Shown here: piece by piece, positions 37,161 to 41,624 of the stretch
How the letters are laid out: every line of letters begins with the position of its first letter
How positions within the stretch are numbered: the stretch's first letter is position 1
Origin: Nitrospirota bacterium
GTDB lineage: Bacteria; Nitrospirota; Nitrospiria; Nitrospirales; Nitrospiraceae
NCBI GenBank assembly: GCA_016222925.1
Contig: JACRQB010000018.1
Coordinates: forward strand, 1 to 41,624
Length of the DNA: 41,624 nucleotides
Reading direction: 5' to 3'
The notes under the pieces: model-generated
The model's database searches: none
Seen by the model: the letters and a program-made list of their open reading frames with translations, nothing else
Told to the model about the DNA's origin: nothing
Translations under genes and position numbers: made by a program

Positions 37161-37415
37161 ATGGCGTTCGACCCCGATAATCCGCCGATTTGGCTGCGCA
37201 AGCTGCATGTAAGCGCGGCGCAAATCAATCCGACGGACTATCCTGCTTCCGCCGTCGAGGGTATCCTCGCCGTCTGTCGCCTGTCGAATGCCCAATACCG
37301 CTGGATGTCGGCTCTACGTGGCGCCGTCGAGAAGGACTCCGATCGCGCACGGACCTTGATGTGGTTGAGTTGGCCCATCGCGCCCTGTCCTCTACGGACG
37401 CTCCTTACTGTGTGA
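37161..37415 (+). CDS. small protein of unknown function overlapping a nucleotidyltransferase gene
   Basis: 84 codons beginning MAFDPDNPPIWLRKLHVSAA, with no family I recognise. The start is supported by a promoter-like sequence placed so that the ATG would be the first transcribed codon. The last 18 or so codons run over the nucleotidyltransferase start in another frame and are less protein-like, so the two may once have been one gene joined by a frameshift. A paired partner (for example antitoxin-like) is possible but not shown. Confidence 0.45.
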   Translation: MAFDPDNPPIWLRKLHVSAAQINPTDYPASAVEGILAVCRLSNAQYRWMSALRGAVEKDSDRARTLMWLSWPIAPCPLRTLLTV

Positions 37416-37903
37416 TCGGAGCGTTAGCCCTCGGTGTCTGGGGAACTCCACGCGCCACCTACGATGTGGACTTTCTTATTCTCGCTCACTGCAACGACCC
37501 TCAACCGTTCCTTGGTCTCTTGCGCGCAGCGGGATTTTCAATCAACGAGACATGGCACGATGCCAATCCGATGGCTCGTGAGGTCGTCCTACGACTCGCG
37601 CATCCCACCGCCCCTCATTTTCCCGTGGACCTTGTCTTTTCACTCGGGCCGTTTGATCGCGCCGTGCTCGATCGGCGCCAAGCTGTCGATTTTCATGGTT
37701 TGACGATCTGGATGAGCTCACCTGAAGACCTCGTGCTGATGAAATTACGAGCGAGCCGACCACGAGACTTTGACGATGTGATCAGCATCGTCAAGAACCC
37801 TCGCCTGCATCTTGACCTAGACTACCTCTGGGGCTGGGCGAACCAGCTTGGCCTTCACGGCGAACTGTCCTACGTGCTCCACGCAGCCGACACCGGACGG
37901 TAG
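37361..37903 (+). CDS. nucleotidyltransferase-fold protein
   Basis: About 180 residues from a GTG at 37361. The pol-beta-type active-site pattern is visible as CVIGALALGVWGTPRATYDVDFLI (a glycine-rich strand, then DVD), with a further acidic residue in FPVDLVFSL. Such proteins occur as toxin components (AbiEii/MNT type) or as stand-alone nucleotidyltransferases. The frame is open to 37190, but the upstream codons are arginine-rich and overlap the preceding ORF, so I place the start late; it is uncertain. Confidence 0.7.
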   Translation: MVELAHRALSSTDAPYCVIGALALGVWGTPRATYDVDFLILAHCNDPQPFLGLLRAAGFSINETWHDANPMAREVVLRLAHPTAPHFPVDLVFSLGPFDRAVLDRRQAVDFHGLTIWMSSPEDLVLMKLRASRPRDFDDVISIVKNPRLHLDLDYLWGWANQLGLHGELSYVLHAADTGR

Positions 37904-37930
37904 AGACGTTCGCCTGTCTCGTTTCGGCCC

Positions 37931-38296
37931 TTACCATGGTTGTGTCCCCCGACTCCTCCCTCCGTCCAACGGCTCGAACGGCACGTCGGAGTCGTACTTG
38001 TTGATCGGATTCAACGGATTGTCAGGATGATACTGATTCACCGGATTAAACGGGTTGCTCGGACTGTATTGGTTGATAGGGTTGGCCGGATTGCCGGGAT
38101 CGTACCGATTGATGGGGTTAAACGGGTTCGTTGGATCATAGGCGTTGACCGGATTCAACGGATTGTCCGGTGCGGATCGGTTGGTGGGAGCAAAGATGTT
38201 GTAGCCCCGCTCGTACCTCGGATCAAAACCCATGTCGGCGTCGCTCGTTGTGGTCCACGTCAGAACCAGCATGATCAGCAGCTCCGTCTGTCTCAT
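37931..38296 (-). CDS. secreted protein with 12-residue NPxNP tandem repeats
   Basis: 121 residues. A short hydrophobic N-terminus (LLIMLVLTW) suggests export. Residues about 44-103 are five tandem 12-residue repeats of the form NPxNP(I/V)NxYDPx, for example NPLNPVNAYDPT and NPFNPINRYDPG; at DNA level they are 36-base repeats. The start has AAGGAGG just upstream, so translation is likely. I know no function for this repeat; an extended, surface-exposed or structural role is a guess. Confidence 0.7.
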   Translation of the reverse strand: MRQTELLIMLVLTWTTTSDADMGFDPRYERGYNIFAPTNRSAPDNPLNPVNAYDPTNPFNPINRYDPGNPANPINQYSPSNPFNPVNQYHPDNPLNPINKYDSDVPFEPLDGGRSRGTQPW

Positions 38297-38539
38297 GGTC
38301 GCCTCCTTGCCATCAGTTCATCGCGGCCTAGCATACCGGATGACTGTGACATCGGAGGTCCCTTCTAAAAAGATTCCCTTGCCGCGCATTGTCCTCGACT
38401 CAGGGAAGGGTGTCCGACAGCTGGTGCGGTTCTCGCTCTGAGCCGGTCGTGACATCCAAGGTCCCTGCCGGCGTGCCGCCCGCTCACGATCCGGCCAAGC
38501 CCGACGTTCCAGGGAGAACGATTGACATCTGCCTCCTCT

Positions 38540-38773
38540 ATGCATACGATACCGGCATATCAAACAGAGGTGATGGATGCGTACGTGACCTCCGCCAAAA
38601 CTAAGACGGATGCCATCCATCAGGCGGCATCGGAATTGATTCGGAGAAAAAAACTGGATGAACTCAAGTCCTTGAGCGGCAAGATCCATCTCGACCTGGA
38701 TTGGAAAACGCTGGAACAGACCGAGATCCGCCATCAAGCCTCCTTGAAACGCCGCCGTCATGGTCATCGCTGA
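38540..38773 (+). CDS. vapB: VapB-family antitoxin
   Basis: 77 codons from ATG 38540. The segment SAKTKTDAIHQAASELIRRK followed by KLDELKSLSGKI is the usual antitoxin core (ribbon-helix-helix, then toxin-binding tail). The N-terminal strand is less well conserved, so it may be slightly altered. It overlaps vapC by 14 bases. It would bind VapC and repress the pair's own promoter. The frame is open to 38522 with a TTG. Confidence 0.8.
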   Translation: MHTIPAYQTEVMDAYVTSAKTKTDAIHQAASELIRRKKLDELKSLSGKIHLDLDWKTLEQTEIRHQASLKRRRHGHR

Positions 38774-39161
38774 TACCTCCGTCTGGATTCCATTCTTTAA
38801 TCGTCCGGATTCGCCTGAAAAAGCCGCCCTCGACTTGCTCATTGACGCCAACGAGGTCGCCCTGGTCGGGGTGGTGCTGGCTGAATTGCTCCAGGGTTGC
38901 CGCGCCTCATCGGAACGGGAGACCCTTTCCGAGGCCTTGCGGGCCTTGCCCTACTATGAAGTGACTCAATCCACTTGGTCACAGACGGGTGACCTTTCGG
39001 CACAGCTGCTTCGTAGAGGCGTGACCTTGCCGCTGTCGGATCTGATCATCGCCGCGTTGGCGATCGAACACCACTGCCAGGTGTACAGCCTGGATACCCA
39101 CTTCAAAAAGATTCCGGGTATGCGTCTGTATCTGCCCGCATCACGCCGATCGTTCTCATAG
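38760..39161 (+). CDS. vapC: VapC-family PIN-domain toxin
   Basis: 133 residues with the PIN-domain acidic residues: Asp in MVIADTSVWIPFF, Glu in VVLAELLQG, Asp in LPLSDLIIAALA and Asp in YSLDTHFKKI. These toxins are RNases, often cutting tRNA or rRNA. The overlap with vapB is typical. Its stop overlaps the 3' end of the convergent WYL gene by six bases. Confidence 0.9.
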   Translation: MVIADTSVWIPFFNRPDSPEKAALDLLIDANEVALVGVVLAELLQGCRASSERETLSEALRALPYYEVTQSTWSQTGDLSAQLLRRGVTLPLSDLIIAALAIEHHCQVYSLDTHFKKIPGMRLYLPASRRSFS

Positions 39162-40126
39162 TGTTGAGCCGGAGTTCCTTCGTAGAATAGAGTCGGCCTC
39201 TTCCACAACAGCCACTCGAAGACCGTTGGGGCGGACGACCCGCACCCCACTTCCAAAACTGAGAATCCAGCCGACGAGTTCGCGGCTGTCGGCGATGGTG
39301 ATAGTCATCCGCAACTTGCCGCCAGGCACCCGTGTAAGTTGTTGACTCGGATGCCAGATACGGTCCTTGACCCACGCCGTGGTCTCTTTGTCGAACAGCA
39401 GTTCGACCTCGATGCGCGGCCCCCGCATCACCGTGAGCGAGTCCTCGACGAATAAGGCAGATCGGTCGGCGTGACGGACTTGATGCGCTCAACGGCAAAC
39501 ATGCGCGGCTCGTTACGCAGGTGGCAATAGCCGATCAAGTACAGCCCGCCGGAGGCATACCAGAGCCGGTAGGGATCAACCTCACGCCGGGTCACGCGCC
39601 CACGCGCGGCAGAATCGTAGCGCATCTGGATACGTTTCTTTTCGGCAATGGCATGGGTGACACGCTCGACGATGTCCCGGTGATGTTTGTAGCGTTTGTG
39701 GGGGCCGAGCCCGACTGAAAACGTACCTTCAAGCTGCTGGACCAGCACAAGTCCTTCAGGCGGCAATGCCGCCGAGGCTTTTGTCAGGGCCGATTGCAAC
39801 GAAGCATGGAGGGCAGTCCCTTCAAGCGGGGCGATGAGCCGGCGGCTCAGGGTGAGGGCCATGAGTTCGGTGGGCGATAATCTGAGCGCCGGAGCCTGCC
39901 GCGCCCCCTCCAACAGTTTCCATCGCGTGCGGCCGTCGATCCGCTCGGTCAATAAGGGATAGCCGGCTGATTCGATCGCCTCGAGGTCGCGGCGCAAGGT
40001 GCGGGGATGGCGAACAGCGGAAGGATCGAGCCCGTCGGCCAGCTGCTCCAGCGTGAGCCCATGCCGTGACGATTCCAGTTTCTTGAGCACGATGAGCTGC
40101 CGAATGGCTTGGTCATTGCGCGGCAT
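39156..40126 (-). pseudogene. WYL-domain transcriptional regulator, split by a frame change
   Basis: The 5' frame (39428-40126, 232 codons) has an HTH (LTLEQLADGLDPSAVRHPRT) and a WYL domain (REVDPYRLWYASGGLYLIGY). It ends at ERIKSVTPTDLPYSSRTRSR, where the expected WYL C-terminal domain is missing. That domain lies in the next frame (39156-39431: RGPRIEVELLFDKETTAWVK onward). The two overlap as TGATG, so re-initiation could still make both halves. The shift is near 39440-39450. The intact regulator would be about 320 residues. Confidence 0.7.
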
Positions 40127-40493
40127 TGCTTATCCTGAAATCCGGCAAGAGGAAGCCAGATCGGGAAAACACCCGTTGCGTGAATCGGAAAAGAAGAACG
40201 ATATCGAGAGAGATTCCTGTAGCGACGTGTGGCATCTATGGAATAGCGCCATGGAGGGCCCTGTTCGTTCGCTGCAGGCTAACAACTCTAGGGGGAGGCT
40301 TGTACGCTGATTAGCTGCCCCAGGCAACCCCCTCCTTCGCATCAGTTAGAGGGGTCGCCTATTAGGCCGGATCAATCCTGCGGGAACGCGTGTGAAGGAG
40401 GGGGTTGTTTTTTCTATTTCACGCGTACAAAATATCGCCGCGTTGTCAGTGCGGACCTAATCGTCAACCACCATAAGAGAGAGGGGCATAACC
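40127..40493. other. 367-base intergenic region with a structured leader
   Basis: It lies between the divergent WYL gene and a secreted-protein gene. The left half (40127-40325) shows nothing I can name. The right half holds a long-range hairpin followed by a T run (40326-40413). Confidence 0.5.
40326..40413 (+). terminator. hairpin with T run, possible attenuator in a 5' leader
   Basis: A 13-base perfect stem (40326-40338, AACCCCCTCCTTC, with 40394-40406) closes a 55-base loop, and six T follow at 40408-40413. It lies about 80 bases upstream of the secreted-protein gene in the same direction. ACGCGTG at 40386-40392 can pair instead with CACGCGT at 40420-40426, on either side of the stem's right arm, so an alternative fold exists. 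Confidence 0.5.
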
Positions 40494-40910
40494 GTGAGTC
40501 TGCGAAATCTTCTACGGCTTGTTCTTGCAATCGGGGTCTGCGGTACCGCCGGCCCAGTCTGGGCGTATGATCCAAGTCCGAATATCGGTGGCGACCTGAG
40601 CGCGTGTGACCAGGTCATCTTTTCTACGTTCACACCGCCTCCCTTCTCCGCAGAGAAGAATAATGTCACCGTGGCCCCGAAATCTGATTTTTCATTCCTT
40701 GCCTCCAAGGCAACGACTTCCGCAAGCATCATGGTGAAGATCAAGGAAGAAAAAGTTCCGATCACCGTCACCTCAGTCGGGTACGGGTTCCAGGTCAAGG
40801 GGAAACTGCCCCCCAGCATCAAAGGCAGCTACATCCGACTCGATATTTTCGCCAAAGGGCCCGGCGACTGCGACAAAACTGATGGGTGGCTGCTCAAGGT
40901 AGGGAACTGA
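40494..40910 (+). CDS. small secreted protein of unknown function
   Basis: 138 residues, GTG start with GAGAGGGG upstream. The signal peptide ends near GPVWA-YD (about residue 24). The mature part has two cysteines (SACDQ and GDCDK) that could form a disulphide. I recognise no family. It stands alone, possibly controlled by the hairpin leader upstream. Confidence 0.72.
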   Translation: MSLRNLLRLVLAIGVCGTAGPVWAYDPSPNIGGDLSACDQVIFSTFTPPPFSAEKNNVTVAPKSDFSFLASKATTSASIMVKIKEEKVPITVTSVGYGFQVKGKLPPSIKGSYIRLDIFAKGPGDCDKTDGWLLKVGN

Positions 40911-40980
40911 CCGTTGCCACAACGATGTGGGCGGGACTCCCCTGCCCATGTCGTTGTCCCGACATTCGCCGACTTTCTCC

Positions 40981-41130
40981 TCACGGCTCTGCTTCTTCCA
41001 CAGACTCGATCGACTCTTGCAACGCCGCCACAAAGGCCTCCGGCTGAGCGAGGGCATACTCCGTCAATTGGAATTCACTCACCAGTACGCCATCTTGATC
41101 GACCAGGAGTAACCGATAGCCCGTTTTCAC
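40981..41130 (-). CDS. 49-residue small protein
   Basis: The frame begins MKTGYRLLLVDQDGVLVSEF and ends SVEEAEP, acidic at the C-terminus. The GTG start has GGAGG six bases upstream, which supports translation despite the small size. I do not recognise it. It is convergent with the secreted-protein gene, with 70 bases between their stops. Confidence 0.5.
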   Translation of the reverse strand: MKTGYRLLLVDQDGVLVSEFQLTEYALAQPEAFVAALQESIESVEEAEP

Positions 41131-41231
41131 AGTAGATCCTCCACTCTCGCTGTAGCAGGCTGCGGAAAAACTCGGCTGATGCCCACAATATAACTGAAAC
41201 TTGCTGTAGGGTGCTTACGCCAGAATTACTT

Positions 41232-41353
41232 CAGGATGCTCAAAAAGACTGTCCAGCAAGGCCGCAGCGAGCGAAGAGGCGAGACGTACGCTTCGGTACG
41301 TTGAGCCTCTGAGGGATGTGAGAACGACTCTGGGAGACTTTTTCAGCATCCTG
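41232..41353. repeat. 122-base palindromic intergenic element (MITE-like)
   Basis: Sixteen-base ends are inverted repeats with one mismatch: CAGGATGCTCAAAAAG at 41232-41247 and its counterpart at 41338-41353. An inner hairpin (ACGTAC, GCTTCG, GTACGT) is framed by GAGGC and GCCTC. It has no coding capacity. I recall very similar elements between genes in Nitrospira genomes; that is memory, not a search. Confidence 0.65.
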
Positions 41354-41404
41354 GTAGACGATGAGCACTGACGGGCCGCACGGACGGAGCAGGATCGTGG
41401 GTGG

Positions 41405-41624
41405 TTAGAAGGGGAAACGGATGCCCAGCTGGACCTCGTTTGGGATGAGGTGCGGTCCTAACAGGCTTCTCAGTCCGGCATTAGTGGAGCCGAAAGAAGA
41501 CGCGAAGGATGGCGACGCATGCAGTGAACGATCAAACTCCGTGAGATAGCCGCCCCCAAACCCTGCACCGATATAGGGCATCAGCTTCGCTCCTCCCACC
41601 ACAATCTGTTTCGACAGGCTCGGA
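41405..41624 (-). CDS. C-terminal end of a probable outer-membrane beta-barrel protein (runs off the window)
   Basis: The frame stays open to the window edge. The visible 72 residues include LMPYIGAGFGGGYL and end in VQLGIRFPF; a terminal phenylalanine after alternating hydrophobic residues is the usual BAM-recognised end of outer-membrane barrels. The rest lies to the right. Confidence 0.6.
   Translation of the reverse strand, partial: PSLSKQIVVGGAKLMPYIGAGFGGGYLTEFDRSLHASPSFASSFGSTNAGLRSLLGPHLIPNEVQLGIRFPF

Noticed and set aside
38340..38441. 33-codon plus-strand ORF upstream of vapB
   Set aside because: Short, no clear ribosome binding site and no recognisable domain; possibly a gene remnant but not supportable.

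Overview
The window looks like chromosomal DNA of a Gram-negative bacterium with high GC content. It carries outer-membrane factors, TonB/ExbB/ExbD, RND pumps and a c-type cytochrome. The gene mix, and a palindromic intergenic element at 41232-41353 that resembles ones I recall from Nitrospira genomes, make a Nitrospira-like organism (Nitrospirota) my best guess. That assignment is inference: the window has no rRNA or other phylogenetic marker.

Left part (1-10.2 kb, minus strand): a tripartite multidrug-type RND pump (membrane fusion protein, HAE1-type RND, outer-membrane factor). It is followed in the same direction by ExbB-ExbD-TonB, a small secreted protein, a Com-like zinc-finger protein and a PepSY membrane protein. 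The TonB block resembles an iron or siderophore uptake set, but no receptor lies in the window. From 10.4 to 12.0 kb there is a mobile scar: a frame-broken insertion sequence with recognisable inverted repeats, then a lone tRNA 3' end that looks like an integration site.

12.0-19.5 kb (minus strand): a heavy-metal RND efflux operon (OMF-MFP-RND, CusCBA/CzcCBA type) with a small cytochrome c behind it, a SpoU/TrmH-family RNA methyltransferase and a charged coiled-coil protein. An XRE-type regulator diverges from the latter.

20.1-27.4 kb (minus strand): what looks like one decayed giant gene, a lipase-like domain fused to RTX calcium-binding repeats and cadherin-like domains, now split into five reading frames. 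Two small genes lie upstream: a lipoprotein and a conserved-looking cytosolic protein.

27.8-37.1 kb (minus strand): a complete type I-E CRISPR-Cas locus, cas3-cse1-cse2-cas7-cas5-cas6e-cas1-cas2, followed by an 11-repeat array transcribed in the same direction. Three things are odd. A 47-codon ORF resembling the N-terminus of another Cas3 HD domain is stop-start coupled to cas3. A repeat-spacer block is duplicated at the leader end. The leader meets a truncated spacer copy instead of a repeat.

37.1-41.6 kb: a small-gene accessory zone. It has a possibly leaderless ORF overlapping a nucleotidyltransferase, a secreted protein with 12-residue NPxNP repeats, a VapBC toxin-antitoxin pair, a frame-split WYL regulator, a secreted protein behind a possible attenuator-like leader, a 49-aa small ORF, a palindromic repeat and the C-terminal end of a probable outer-membrane protein that runs off the window.
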